Positions 15,801-27,960 are shown, numbered from the stretch's first letter. The stretch is 64,000 nt of DNA from Chrysomallon squamiferum (GCA_012295275.1 CM022667.1:5776063-5840062); one strand, 5' to 3'. Notes: generated by a model not told the origin, from the letters alone. A program made the numbers and translations.

Positions 15801-18767
15801 GTACAATAAAATTTTTAAAAATATAATAAATTATTTATATTTATTTTCACTTTCAAATATTTGTTTATTTAGAGAGAAACATATCTGTAGTTGATATTTT
15901 AAATCATTTATGTCTTTTAACAGACTGGCAGCATCTATACAAAAGAGAACCAGGAGACATATTGATCAACTATTTTACTATTTTCACTGATTTTACAGAA
16001 TAGTGGATAATAAGTATTTCATGATTAAAAAGAATGGAGCATTTTTTTCCGAATTCAGGCCAAATCTTTGTTTGAAAATGTACATAAGAAACACCTTTCA
16101 CACAACATCTATTAAACATTAAATCACAGTAAACAATGTTACAATGTGTGTTTCTTACATTGTCACTAGAACTGATCACTGATTCACAGATGATAAAGAG
16201 ACTGGTATCTGCAACTCTTGAAAACAAAATAGGCTGCTTAGAGACTGTGTTCACTCTGCAGATTTTTCACCTCCATTTTTAAATTATCTGATTCCACTAC
16301 TGAAATTTTATACACAAAGTGCTGGTAAGAGAATCTTTTAAAACACTAATCAAGATATTTTTGTAACAAAACCATCATATATGGAATTTAAATAGACAAT
16401 GTGTGTTAAATTCAGAAACAGCAAACATTAAATCTGACAGTAAATAATAACAGTGATTTCAGCATCTACTCAAGATGGAAGTCCTGAAGAGTTTTGCTTT
16501 CCAAAGTTCTTAGAAAATCTTTGTAGCTTTTTCTGCTCTACCTTAAAGGCCCTAATTATTGTCAAATGTCAGGCTGGTTAGAAAATAGAATGTTTATTTG
16601 GTGCATAAACTAAAGTATGTTGATGTTCTCCTTTACAAATTTCATAGGCAATCATATCAATTACTAATCTGTTTTGTGCAACATTTAAAACTGTTATCTT
16701 AATTTGTGAATAAGTCTGTGTGTTCTAGAATCACCTTAAACACTGCACAATAATATTTCATGTGCTTAACCTTTATTATTAGTATTTAGCAAACTAACTT
16801 GTCGAAGAGTAACTGCTGATGTTTTCAAGATCAAATCATGTGATGCTTAGTGTTTATGACAGTTGAGGTTTTTGTTTCTTTTTTTTTGTATTTAAAATAT
16901 AAAAACTGATTGAGAAAGGGCTCTGAATGCATCTACAGTCTTCCTGAGTTTCAGTTCCCTGCCACTCTCACACATGGCTTCAGCATGTGTAACGTGAAAG
17001 GTTTTCTCCTGTTTTGATGTCACCAAAGTTTAGACTGACAAGACTGAAGCATAATTTGGAAAAAGATCTGCTTGTGTCTTTATTGTAGTTTGTTGACTTC
17101 TGTTGTCTTTGAATTATTAACCTCTGAACTCATTTTTCTAGTGTGCTTGTTTATAAATATTCACTCTATAAATAAGTAAGTTTAGTGCTGCAGATATTTC
17201 TCTTTTTATACATGTTTATCTCACTAAATATGTAAGAATTTTTGTTTTTGCTGGGGTGTTGTTAAATAAACAGTACAATTCATGAAATAATTTCAAGGCA
17301 GTAATTATGCAGAAGTATTTACTTTCAAATTTGGAAATGAATTCAGGTTTTAAAGTGATGTCACATGAAATGATCATTATAACAGTTGAAATATTGATAA
17401 AACTACAGAGTAATAATAGGTGTATCAATGCTTAATTTAAAAAAAAAAAAATTCCCAATCACTCCTTTTAGACTGGTATCAAAGAGGTGGAATGAATCAG
17501 TGAGTGAGCTTATGAACATCTAAAAATATGTAATGTTTATACAGGCATCCTGTATTTCAAATATATAAATCTAATAAGACTGTTATGGATGTTTATTAAT
17601 ATTTGAGTTTATATTAGTCACTTGTGTTAAGTTTAACTAAAAAGATCAAATAAACTAAATTATTAAGAAAGTTTTCTGTACATTTAAGAAATCTCAATCT
17701 ACCTCATAATAACCAGTTATATATTAGTAACAAGGAAACAGTATTAGTTTAGTTTTCTTTTACTGAGTTCAAACCTGTGACTTTGGCTCAAAAAGTCCAA
17801 CACTCTAAACATTTTATCTAGTAGTGTTATGAAAGGAGAAGGACATCTCAGAGTTTAAACATAAACAAGTATCACTCAATGTCAGTAGGAAGGTTCTGTT
17901 TATGCTGCTAATACTGAATTAATTTCATAATGGATGATACACTGGTAATTATTTCTGCTATCAAAGTCACAAAGCAGTGAGTAAAGATGTCTTACTATTT
18001 AACAAATAAACAATTTACAGATCCTGTTTGAGTGTAGATTATTTTATTTCAGTTCATTTTAAAGTAATTTTTGCTCTTTCACTGCACACATTAGGAAAAT
18101 ATTCAAGAGGAAAATTCATGGAAACCTCTCGTATCATTTAACCCAATTAAAATTGCACTGAGAAATCTGGCTGACAAACACTCCCAATGATAAAAATGGA
18201 TGATGTTTAAACCTTCACTGAAACTGAAAATTAGCTTAGTTCTGGAAAATCAGAATATCTCAGGGTTATAAAAGCACTAATAGTTATTTCTAATAAATGT
18301 TACATATCAGCACAAGTAAGAAGCACATTAAAATTCTGATCTTTTGAAAAGATCATATTGTTACATTTATTACTATTGTTATTGCTATTATTTATTTATT
18401 TATTTATTTACTTATTTTATTTTATTTTATTTTTATTTACTTTTTGCAGGTGGACCAGATAGTGTTATGTTCAGTTTACCAGGAAATATTGAAGAAGGAG
18501 ATGATTTGAATGTAAACTGTGTTGCTGTCTGCAAGCCGCCATGTTTGTTTTCCTGGTCTCTTAACAATCAACAGACTGAGTCAGGGTCTGAGCTCAGTGT
18601 TACAAATGTGAGAAGAAACCAGGCAGGACAGAAGTATACATGTACTGTGACTAACAGAGTCTCAGCCAAATCTCTCACTAAAAGTTTCACTCTGAAAGTA
18701 CACTGTGAGTTTTATTTAAAAATAATCTTAGAAATGTATTTATAAATTAATTTTTGCATGTTTTCAG

Positions 18768-18803
<36 letters not shown>

Positions 18804-19463
18804 AGTAGTAGTGGTGGTGGTGGTGTCATTATTGTTTGTATTGTTGCCAGGTGACCAGTGATAGCTGTATGTAAAATAAAACTGTACTTGTGCAAAATAT
18901 GAACATATTTTAATTTTTTGGCATCACAAACTGAGTGAGTATAAATATAATGTCACACTGATAATTGCAGATATTTCTTTGAATTTTCTTAGTAAGACAA
19001 AGACAAAATTAAAAACTCAAGGCTATATGCAGAAGAAGAAATAATTAGATTTCAAAAATTTGTATCAAGACAGGATTATCAGAGAAACAGTAAAATATGA
19101 CTTTATTTCTAGGAAAAAATAATTGAAATAATTTTCAGAGAATGTTAGAATTTGTTCACTATCTAATCAAGGATTTCACTTCTGTAAGAATAGCAGTATT
19201 AGATACTTGGTATCTGGACTCTTCTGGCATTTTTACTTTACTATTAGTTAAACTGGTCAACAAATAAACACAAATCAATCACTTGTAATTACATAAAATA
19301 TTTATATGTTATAGTTTCTAGGTATTGTCTTTCTTGGCTTTTCCATTCTGTCGTATCCTTCCTAGCCAGTAACTTATGATGATTTATTAAAATTGTTGTT
19401 TACTCCTTTCTCAGTACAGACTTTAACTAAAACATTTCTCCCTTCTTCACACACACACATACA

Positions 19464-19503
<40 letters not shown>

Positions 19504-20355
19504 TATGCATATGCACTGTTTTAATACAGACACCAAACATTTAAATTTATCTGTATTTTCAGTTGGTCCAGAAAACATTAAACTGAACAGAAGTTCACCA
19601 GTACAGGTAGTAGAAGGTAAAAACGTGGCTGTTTTGTGTGAGGCAGACTGTGATGAAGTCTGCTCTTACAAGTGGAAGTGTCAGACAAAGGAAATAAACG
19701 ATGCTGTACTTTCTTTTACACAAATACACAGAACAGAGGCTGGAGTTTGTGTGTGTATTGTCACCAATGTAAACACAAACAAGTCACAAAACAAAACTGT
19801 TACCTTGGATGTTCAGTGTAAGTAAACTTACAGAATTTGATTTTCAAACATAATTCATGCTTGAACATTAATACAGTGTTAAACAATTATATAAATGAAT
19901 AAAGAAATGAATAATGTTCTTGGTATGTTTTATACACTTATTAAAAACTGAAAAAAAATAAAAAAAATATTATATAAAAACAGAAAAAAATTAAAAAGCA
20001 TAAAAATAAATAAATAAAGGAAGAAGAAGAAGAAATTAAGAAATAAGAAATTAAGAAAGACAAGTAAAATGAAAAAAATGAAAATGGAGACAAAATATTT
20101 GATTCTAAAATATTTATCAAAATCAGATAGATTCAGAAACTTAACATAAACATATTTACACTCATTTCGAAGTTTTCAAATTATCTGAGATGGGAACTTA
20201 CCTACTTGAAACACAGATAATTTAAAATAAATAAATAAATTAAAACTATTTATATTAGAACAAAAATATATATATATATATTTATATTTGCTGTTGCTTA
20301 CTCCCATTAGTTGATGCATGACAAGTTAGTTATACGATAGACATATAATTGGTTC

Positions 20356-20405
<50 letters not shown>

Positions 20406-23166
20406 TTGAACATTGGTTTATGATTATATATACATATGTTTATTTATTTATTTTCAGGTTGATTAACATGACATTCATTTTTTTATTTTCAGAATATACA
20501 GACTTTGTTTTCAGACTGATATTATGGGAAGGTTTTCATTAGTTTTCATGTTGGCCCTATTCTTTATTATATTGTCTAGTAACATTCTTCATCAGTTCGT
20601 TACATTTTCCTTTATTGACTTCAAACACTTTTGTAAAACCATGACTAATTTCAATCAGTTGATTCCTTTTCTGTCACTGACTCAAAGAGACTTGCTTCAC
20701 ATTTTGATGTCAATGCTCATCTATATGAGCATAAATTCAAACCTGTTCAAAGCAGACACATATTATCAAAGCCCAATCAGACTATAAAATATCATAATCA
20801 CTTCAGTTTAGATGCCTTTAAAAAAAAAATTCCAAATTCGTTTTTAGTAACACAAATACAATTTTTGAATGATAAAACCCTTTTCTGCATTTTAAAATAA
20901 ACGTATTCTTTCATCTGAACTGTTGATTTTTTTTTATATCATATAATCTTACAATTCAAAAATTAAAATGGTTAATTAACAACCCAATGAATAAATTATT
21001 AAAACAATTGTCCACTTCATGAGTATAAACCTTGTTACTTAATACTTAACTGTTTTTAACACAGTATTGTGTACTGTTTTTACTTGTTACAGATCAGATT
21101 TCAATAACATCTTTAACTTTAAACTCAAAGTCTACAAAAATAACAGTTGATGAACTGACTCCTATGTCTCTGAGATGTGAAGTTGACAGTAATCCAGCAT
21201 CTCACATCAAACTGTTAAACAACTCACACATTCTATGTGAAGTGAAAAACTCCAAGTCAGTGGAGTACAGCTGGAATGAAGCTGGATGTCTGGATACAGG
21301 ATTTTACACTTGTGAAGCAGGAAACAACATCAAGTCTGATGTCAGTCAAAGTGTGCAGCTTCTTGTTAGATGTATGTCACTCTTTATCTGTCATAATATA
21401 GATTTACTTTGGGTAGTTTCAGTGGTAGTCATATGTGAATTTTTAAAAGCATTTTGAAAAATCAGTAAACTAAACAATATTGCTATTGTAAAATTGAATT
21501 AATAAGAAGAAAAAAAAAAAAAAACTTTTATCATGGAAAAACAAAAATAAAAATAAATAATATTTTTGCCATAACAGAAAGATTTATCAGTCAGTTTAAT
21601 ATGTTTTATTTATGTTCAGTAATGGTTTATTGTTATATTAAACAATGAAGAAAGTGTATGTGTGAGTGTTTGAGTATGTGTGTGTGCTGTTGTGTAATAT
21701 ATAACGTAATACAGTAATGTATTTTAATATCTTGTTGTTTGAACATATATTGTATTCTAAAGTAACTAAGTAATGAGTTACAAAGTGATATATTAATATA
21801 GTATTTGAAGAAAAGTAAACATTTAATTATAAAATATGCTTATAAACTGTACATATAACATAATTATTTGGTGTACCAAATCAGATATTGTGTACTGGTG
21901 GGATATGCAGTTTGTTAATTAATAAAGTTTTTCAAAATACACTAGAAAAAGACATTTACCTTACTTCTGCCATACCACATTCACAGACAATAATTGTTAT
22001 TAGTGTTTTCACAAGTCCCAAATGTTTAATACAGATAAAATACAAACAAAGAAAAAAGTCCATATAATTTTATATCCTGAAGTTAATACATGCTGTAATT
22101 AACTGATATTAGTGATGTTTTAAGTATTTGCTATGAGCATTTTGACAATCCATTTCATAAGTACAACAGAATACTTTAGAAACAAAAATGTGCTTATCAA
22201 ATATTTTGCCTCTGGTTACAAAGTGGTAACAACAATTTTCCAAATAAATCAGCTCACTGGTGAATGTAAACAACTGTTTAGGGTTTGTGAAGAAAACAAA
22301 TCTAAATCAGAAATGGGAAACAAGACCATTTTATTCATGTCTGTTTTAAAGCATTTTTTTTAATTATCATTTCAATAAAAAATCATACTGAAATTTGTTT
22401 CTTTCAGTTACTTTTTCAGAATAGTTAAAATTGTCACTTTACATTTGTTTTTTACATACAGTTGTATTTTCTGCTAGCAGATACAGAAATTTACTGTCTG
22501 TATTATGTTTTAATTGTTAAGCTATTATATGACTTGTTGCTTTTCCCACAATACCATATTGTTGAGGCTGTGTCCAATATAGCAGACTGTCATTTAGAAA
22601 AGTTTAATTAATTTTGTATTTACAGTGTTTCTCCTGAATGTCTTCCTTCGCAATTCCATTTTTTTGTTTTTCATTTTTGTGTTTTAGATATCTTTTGTTG
22701 GCATCTGAATAATAAGGAACTTATTTTCTACAGGTTCACCAAGACTTGATCATCGAATTTCATTTCAGGACAAATTTGCTGCTGTAGAAGGTGGAAATGT
22801 AACTCTACACATTTCTGTGATTGCCAATCCAGTTCCAACATTTACCTGGTATAAACTCACAGATGTAAACAATAAAAGTCTTGGATCTACACAACCTGTA
22901 CTCACTACAAATGTGTCTGCTGTAGGTGAATATAAACTGACAAATGTCAAACAAGAAGATTTTGGAATCTATCAGGTTGTTCTGTCAAATGGAGAATCTA
23001 AAACAGATCTTGTGGAAAAATTAAATCTCACTGAAGAAGGTATTACATAATGTTTGGTTTTTGTAAAAGCAGAGTGTAAATATTTTCAATTTTTTAAAAA
23101 AATATTGTCTGCACAAATGACAAAAAACAAAATAAAAAAATAAAAAAAATAAAAATAAATAAATAA

Positions 23167-23203
<37 letters not shown>

Positions 23204-25574
23204 TAGTAATAGTAAGAAAGTTAAAAATCTGTATAAAATGGGTATGTTTTATGTGTCAGAATGATGTTTGTGTGCATGTGTGTGTCATTCAATATCATTT
23301 CTGTCTTTTGTGAAACTCTTGTTCATCATTTGCATAAATGATATTTGAGCCTGTGACAGATATTTTTGTAACATTTAACTGTTTTCTTCATGAATTAATC
23401 TGATTTGAAAGTTCAAGATTAAAAAGTTTTATCAGATGAAAAACATGATTTTTCTTTCAGAATTGTAGATATTTAAATATTCATGTATTCAGTTATAGTT
23501 GAGATAAATCCTTTATTTATAATCTTTGAGTATTTTCAACAAACCAGTGATAAAATGTTTAATTCGAAGGTCCTCCAACTGTTCCCTCTGACGTGAGAAC
23601 TTGGAGTACTGGTCCACATTCAGTGTCAGTGTCTTGGACAGAAGAATTTAATGGAGGATCACAACAAACATTTCTTGTGCAGTATCGAGCAGACACAACA
23701 TCTGAGTGGACAAATCTCACTGAACAGTTTGGTGAAAAAGGTCTTCACACAAATCACACAGCAGAGATTTCTAGTTTACAACCAAACACCAGATATCTGA
23801 TTCGAGTTTTGGCTTTTAACAAATTTGGATTCAAACACTTTACCAAGGAAAAGGAGATATTATTTTGTGGTAAGAGTCAAAGTTTGAATGGAGCTACTGC
23901 ACTGACTTAATTTCCCTTATACTTTCAGTACAGTGAAATATTAATTTAATAGGCCTTTTACAGTAAAACTGCAGAAAACATTAATATTAATTATTATAAC
24001 TGTGCGATTGCTAAATGTAATAATAATTGTCAAGTTACTTTAACATACCATGAGGTACAACTAGAAAATATTGTTCAAATTATATATCAGTTATTATTAT
24101 TATTATAATTATTATTATTATTATTATTTTCAGACTGTACATCAGAAAAGGACAGATTACTGTGGACAGGAATTGGTATTGGTATTGGAATTACACTGCT
24201 TGCAATTTTTCTTATTGGTGCAGTTATTATTTTAATTCACTGGATTAAAACAAGTGAATATTTTTTAATTTTTTTTAATTTTTTTGTTTATTTGGTTTTT
24301 ATTTTTATTATTATTATTATTAAGGCACTGCTACATTCAAATGAAATGATTTTATTTTTCCTGTTTCTTTGCACATAATTACTTATATATTTTTCTTTAA
24401 TTGATGGTTGTTTCTTATTGTTATTAATATGTTTGTAATTTTATAGTAAATCAGGACTGATAATCTAATTAATGTCATTTCACCTCTTTTACATTTAATT
24501 TTGATTTTTTATTTTATTTTAGAGAAGTGTATAACAGATCACGTTTATACAGAAAGGTAATTAATATTACAGTATATTGAGACACCAAAATAAAGATCAA
24601 AGTTAAACTGATATGAAACATACATTGTTTATCAATACATGTTGAGTTCACTTAATACTTATACAAATTTATTGCTATTTAATATTATTATTTTTTTAAT
24701 TTATTTTTTAAATCCTTTTATTTATTTTGCTTATTTATTTATCTATTTATTTGTTTATATATTTCTCTTAAAGATGCTATTTTAATATACTCAAAACTAA
24801 AATAATTAAATAATGGGAAAGTTTTGTTTGTTTCAGACAGTTTAACACTGGAGTACAGGAATCTTCTTTCTATGACGATCTTCAACAAAATCAAAGTCAG
24901 TAAAACCTGTTAGTTTTTAGAATAGAAAAAACAAATAAATAAAAATAATAATAAATTATTAAATAACTGAAAGAGAAACATAATCAAAATCAATATAAAT
25001 ACAGTGAGTTGTAGTTTTTATTTTATTTTAATTTTTTTTTCTTTCGTTTTTGACTTGCTTATAAAAATATAAGATTTAGCTGAAAACTACAGTTTATAAT
25101 TGCTGTTACCAAACCAGTCTAAGTCTGCTATTAGGCCACACAGGAAAGACAGACATGATATCAAACTGCTCACTGTAACTATGGTAATAAAATATTTTGT
25201 GATTCATAGATTATCTCTCTACCATGAATATATAATTATGAACTATAAATGGAATAGGCATAATACAAAATCTTAGTTAATATGATCTGTTATATTTTGA
25301 AAACCATAACTAATCTTTAAATTTCATTCTTTGATCAACACACAGACAACTATCTTAATTGCTATTTACTCTGTGTGCTGATCTTCCACTACTTCTAATA
25401 TTACTACTACTGTATAAGACATGATGTGCAACTATTACACATTTGGTTTCAGATACTGAGAGAGATACAGATACTACAAACAATTACTCATCACTGGAAG
25501 CTAGAAAAGACTCACCATACTCTGTACTCACTGTCTATGACAACTCACAAGTCAGAGACAGCGTTGAAACATAG
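12746..25574 (+). CDS. Gene B: Ig-superfamily receptor with FN3 and ITIM/ITAM-like tail
   Basis: Eleven exons join in frame: 12746-12821, 14345-14707, 18450-18704, 19563-19817, 21093-21371, 22734-23039, 23570-23869, 24134-24253, 24523-24556, 24837-24895 and 25453-25574. The 2169 bp give 722 residues. Order: signal peptide, V-like Ig1, Ig2, Ig3, Ig4, Ig5, fibronectin III, one membrane helix, tyrosine-rich tail. Every ectodomain exon is phase 1-1 with GT-AG ends. The tail carries SFYDDL and SPYSVL (ITIM consensus) and YSSL-x7-YSVL (ITAM spacing), so a role as a phosphotyrosine-signalling surface receptor is likely; ligand and cell type are unknown. The layout recalls vertebrate CD22-type receptors by architecture, not demonstrated orthology. 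Introns hold microsatellites and a possible MITE end, but no further exon that I can support. AATAAA lies at 25648. Confidence 0.85.
14345..14707 (+). CDS. Gene B exon 2, V-like Ig1
   Basis: A 363-bp exon, acceptor TTTTACAG, donor GTAAGT. Canonical cysteines are in LTCTV and DWFCKL. A second pair (DQCSVW and VECGDG) probably bridges the C'-D region, and one further cysteine follows the cleavage region (DCVSL). NYSVTI is a glycosylation sequon. Confidence 0.9.
15692..15790 (+). mobile_element. possible MITE terminus (CAGTAATCCC type)
   Basis: ACAGTAATCCCTTGATTAG followed by GAGGTTAATTAATTC resembles the terminal inverted repeat of widespread mariner/pogo-like MITEs that begin CAGTAATCCCTCG. 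I could not find the opposite end nearby, so it may be a fragment. Confidence 0.3.
18450..18704 (+). CDS. Gene B exon 3, C2-like Ig2
   Basis: A 255-bp exon, acceptor TTTTGCAG, donor GTGAGT. Strands B and F are VNCVAV and KYTCTV. An extra CKPPC lies just before the core tryptophan (FSWS), as in the next domain. Confidence 0.9.
19450..19499. repeat. (AC)n microsatellite in intron 3, gene B
   Basis: An interrupted AC tract about 60 bp upstream of the exon 4 acceptor. The equivalent tract is conserved in position in gene C (41229-41273). Confidence 0.95.
19563..19817 (+). CDS. Gene B exon 4, C2-like Ig3
   Basis: A 255-bp exon, acceptor TTTTCAG, donor GTAAGT. Motifs are VAVLCEADCDEVCSYKW and EAGVCVCIVTN. 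It has the same length and the same extra cysteine pair before the core Trp as exon 3, suggesting exon duplication. Several sequons (NRSS, NKSQ, NKTV) are present. Confidence 0.9.
20359..20401. repeat. (AT)n microsatellite
   Basis: About 21 AT units in intron 4 of gene B. Confidence 0.95.
21093..21371 (+). CDS. Gene B exon 5, Ig4
   Basis: A 279-bp exon. B-strand SLRCEV and F-strand DTGFYTCEAGN. It has an additional Cys in ILCEV (Arg in gene C) and one in EAGCLD, possibly an extra bridge in this copy only. Confidence 0.9.
22734..23039 (+). CDS. Gene B exon 6, cysteine-less Ig5
   Basis: A 306-bp exon. Ig signature residues are present (TFTWYK core Trp; EDFGIYQVVLSNG F-strand Asp/Tyr), but the B-strand reads VTLHISV and the F-strand YQVVL, so neither canonical disulfide cysteine is there. 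The gene C copy lacks them too, which makes it an established property of this domain. Confidence 0.85.
23570..23869 (+). CDS. Gene B exon 7, fibronectin type III domain
   Basis: A 300-bp exon. FN3 hallmarks: PPTVPSDVRTW, SVSVSWTEEFNGG, FLVQYR, LQPNTRYLIRVLAFNKFG. Sequons are at NLTE and NHTA. The exon ends ILFC in phase 1. Confidence 0.92.
24134..24253 (+). CDS. Gene B exon 8, transmembrane helix
   Basis: A 120-bp exon. Polar lead DCTSEKDRLLW, then a GxGxGx helix start (TGIGIGIGITLLAIFLIGAV) continuing to LIHWIKT with a basic stop-transfer end. Confidence 0.9.
24523..24556 (+). CDS. Gene B exon 9, juxtamembrane mini-exon
   Basis: A 34-bp exon, phase 1 in and phase 2 out, encoding KKCITDHVYTER. 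It aligns with the gene C 40-bp exon (KSKADHIYTHR), so one tyrosine is conserved. Confidence 0.75.
24837..24895 (+). CDS. Gene B exon 10, first ITIM
   Basis: A 59-bp exon encoding QFNTGVQESSFYDDLQQNQ. SFYDDL fits the [SIVL]xYxx[ILV] consensus. Confidence 0.88.
25453..25574 (+). CDS. Gene B exon 11, ITAM/ITIM-like C-terminus
   Basis: The terminal exon encodes NNYSSLEARKDSPYSVL, then LTVYDNS and an end at VET before TAG. YSSL-x7-YSVL has ITAM spacing and SPYSVL alone is an ITIM match. Confidence 0.9.
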
Positions 25575-25647
25575 ATATATTTGTTTTATTATTATTTAAT
25601 TTTTTTTTTTTTTTTTTGAATTTCAGATATGCTTACATGTTCTTTGA

Positions 25648-25653
25648 AATAAA
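25648..25653 (+). terminator. polyadenylation signal, gene B
   Basis: AATAAA 74 bp after the stop codon, outside the low-complexity tracts. A plausible poly(A) signal. Confidence 0.55.
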
Positions 25654-25739
25654 GTGTTAAATGTACATGAACATTCTTTTATGAAATAATTAAAAAGTGA
25701 CAGATAAAGTGTTTATATCCTTCCCATTTCAATTCTGAT

Positions 25740-25742
<3 letters not shown>

Positions 25743-25788
<46 letters not shown>

Positions 25789-25797
25789 GTTATATTA

Positions 25798-25828
<31 letters not shown>

Positions 25829-26180
25829 TTTATATTTGAAGAACAAGAAGAAGAAGAATCATGTTTTTTCATGAAATTACACTTACGTAACGTTCCTTCC
25901 CAACCCTGGGAAAATACACGTGGTTCTTTGTAGCCAACAACTTTTTCCCCAGTCGCACAAGAAGGCTACAATTAGTGTTAACTCAAAGTCCATGATGTCC
26001 TTTGTTTTTTTTTTTTTTTTTTTTTTTTTTTATTGTTGTTGTTTTGGTTTGATTTTTTGTTTTCTTATATATATTTTTTTTGAGTAAATCTTTGTTCCGG
26101 AACCTTAGAAAACATTTTTATTTATTTATTTATTTATTTATTTGTTTGTTTATTTATTTATTTATTTATAATTTTTATTT
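25743..26180. repeat. ATT/ATTT microsatellites and poly-T
   Basis: Successive (ATT)n, (ATTT)n, a long T run near 26006-26030 and further ATTT tracts. No coding content. Confidence 0.9.
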
Positions 26181-26355
26181 TATTATTATTATTATTATAA
26201 TTTTTGTATTATTACTTTGTTTTTTGGTACTGACAATTCTTTACCTTTTCGCGTAAAAATCCTAGATCAAGTATAACTTTCAAAAACAGCAATTTATGCT
26301 TTTCTAATGAAGACGGAGATTATTTTGATGATATAAATCTGATGATATAAATCTA

Positions 26356-26717
26356 CAGTGGTACCTCGACTTACGAGTTTAATTCGTTCCGTGACTGAGC
26401 TCGTATCTCAATTTGCTCGTATATCAAAACAAGTTTCCTTACTGAAATTAATTCAAATACCATTAGTCCGTTCCAGCCTCCCACTCTTTTTTTTTCCAAC
26501 GTATTTTTAAACAATGGACATCATCCGCTTCTCCTCAGCACTATCCTTTGCACTCACTTTCTTACGATCATTGATGAGAAAAAAGAAATTTGGCAGAATG
26601 CTGCAAAAAAACAAACAAAAAAAAAAACATGCGAACACAGCACAACAGAGATGCTTCCAGGTCCAGGTAACTCGAAAAACTTATAACTTGGGGCACGCGT
26701 AAGTCGAGGTACCGTTG
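26356..26717. mobile_element. mariner/pogo-like MITE
   Basis: The element starts CAGTGGTACCTCGACTTAC and ends with its near-perfect inverted copy (GTAAGTCGAGGTACCGTTG), flanked by TA on both sides (26354-26355, 26718-26719). At 362 bp without a transposase frame it is non-autonomous. The TIR type and TA target site point to the Tc1/mariner-pogo superfamily. Confidence 0.85.
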
Positions 26718-27019
26718 TATTTTGTTTAGTTCCGTGAATAATGAAAGTCCCGGGAGGTAGACATATCTAATTGGTTTATGTTCTGCGCTGCAGTTACGAG
26801 ACGCCTTGGACGGATCTAATTGGTTTGCATGTTCTGCTTTGTGGTATGAACCGTGTTTGTTTCACCGGCATAGAATGTTGTGTGATATCTGTCATTACAC
26901 TTCCATTAATTGACTAGGTATCTGTGTGTTTTTTTTTGTTTTTTTGTTTATTTGCTCATATTCTGCTCTACCAATTTACTGTTTGGCTCTTTCCCGAGAT
27001 TAACCTCTATAAAGTTTTA

Positions 27020-27370
27020 TGTCAAACTGGAAAACTATTTCACATTTAACATTAAAGCAGCTGACGATAAGAGGCGGACGACATTTGTATTACAACCAGC
27101 ACAAATTTCGTGTAAATAGGAAGTGTGGAGAGAAAATTTACCTGGTGTATTACGTCGCAATGCAGAGCCTACGTTGTGACTGTGGACAACCTGCTCCAGA
27201 TGGCAGACCAGATACAGTACAACTACGCGGCCGTGCCATTTATTAAGCATGTTGATGCGTTCAAGGCGAAACTCATAGAAAGAGCTAAAATGAAACAACA
27301 TCAATTCCTAGGATTTACCCCGATGACATTTCCAATCTCAGGAAGAACCATGACGTTGTCCCTGACGGGT
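27020..27370 (+). pseudogene. decayed coding fragment, unrecognised
   Basis: Coding-like composition and a frame reading QMADQIQYNYAAVPFIKHVD and FKAKLIERAKMKQHQFLGF, running into the (TG)n at 27377. Upstream parts are in other frames. Probably an old transposon or retrocopied gene piece; family not recognised. Confidence 0.35.
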
Positions 27371-27374
27371 TTTT

Positions 27375-27376
<2 letters not shown>

Positions 27377-27424
<48 letters not shown>
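27377..27424. repeat. (TG)n microsatellite
   Basis: About 23 TG units. Confidence 0.95.
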
Positions 27425-27425
<1 letters not shown>

Positions 27426-27689
27426 CAATGGAGACATAGAAGATGAATTCTATTTTGTATCACAATATTTATCTCATAATAATATCATATTTAAAGAAAT
27501 ACTTGTATACAAGAGCATCTACTTTTAACATAATCAATTTTTTGTCTTCAGAAAATAAAATGCTTCAAGGAATCGTGATAAATACGTAAGTTGTAGTAGT
27601 AGTAGTAGTAGTAGCTGCGGTACAGTATCATCTTGTGGTTTACCTTTTCACTGCGCACACCGTCAACCAAGTAAAACGGCAAATAATGA

Positions 27690-27790
27690 GTCCCGGGACA
27701 TCGACAGATCCTCACCCGCTAAGTAGTCACAATTTTAGGATCATTTATACAAGTTGTCGACTTCGTGTGCCATAACCAAATGAACTGAGG
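27690..27790 (+). promoter_or_regulatory. relic of the family 5' block
   Basis: AATGAGTCCCGGGACAT, ACCCGCT, TTTAGGATCATTTATACAAG and GCCATAACC recall in order the block before gene C (29816-29900) and gene B. No leader exon follows, so it seems to be a leftover of a lost gene start. Confidence 0.4.
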
Positions 27791-27960
27791 ACTAAATTCA
27801 GTTTGAATTTGAGTCATCGAATATAATTAGGCGTTTTACTGTATTTTAAACTTTTGAAAGAAAACAGTCAAAATGGCATTCAGTTTTTAGCCAATTTTAG
27901 TGAGCTCACATCTAATATAGATGAATCTTGGAAATATTAGTAGCATCTAATGTTAAAGAT

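Noticed and set aside
22133-22363. 76-residue frame in gene B intron 5 as an extra exon
   Set aside because: No acceptor or donor in the family phase, no Ig or FN3 motif, and no counterpart in gene C.
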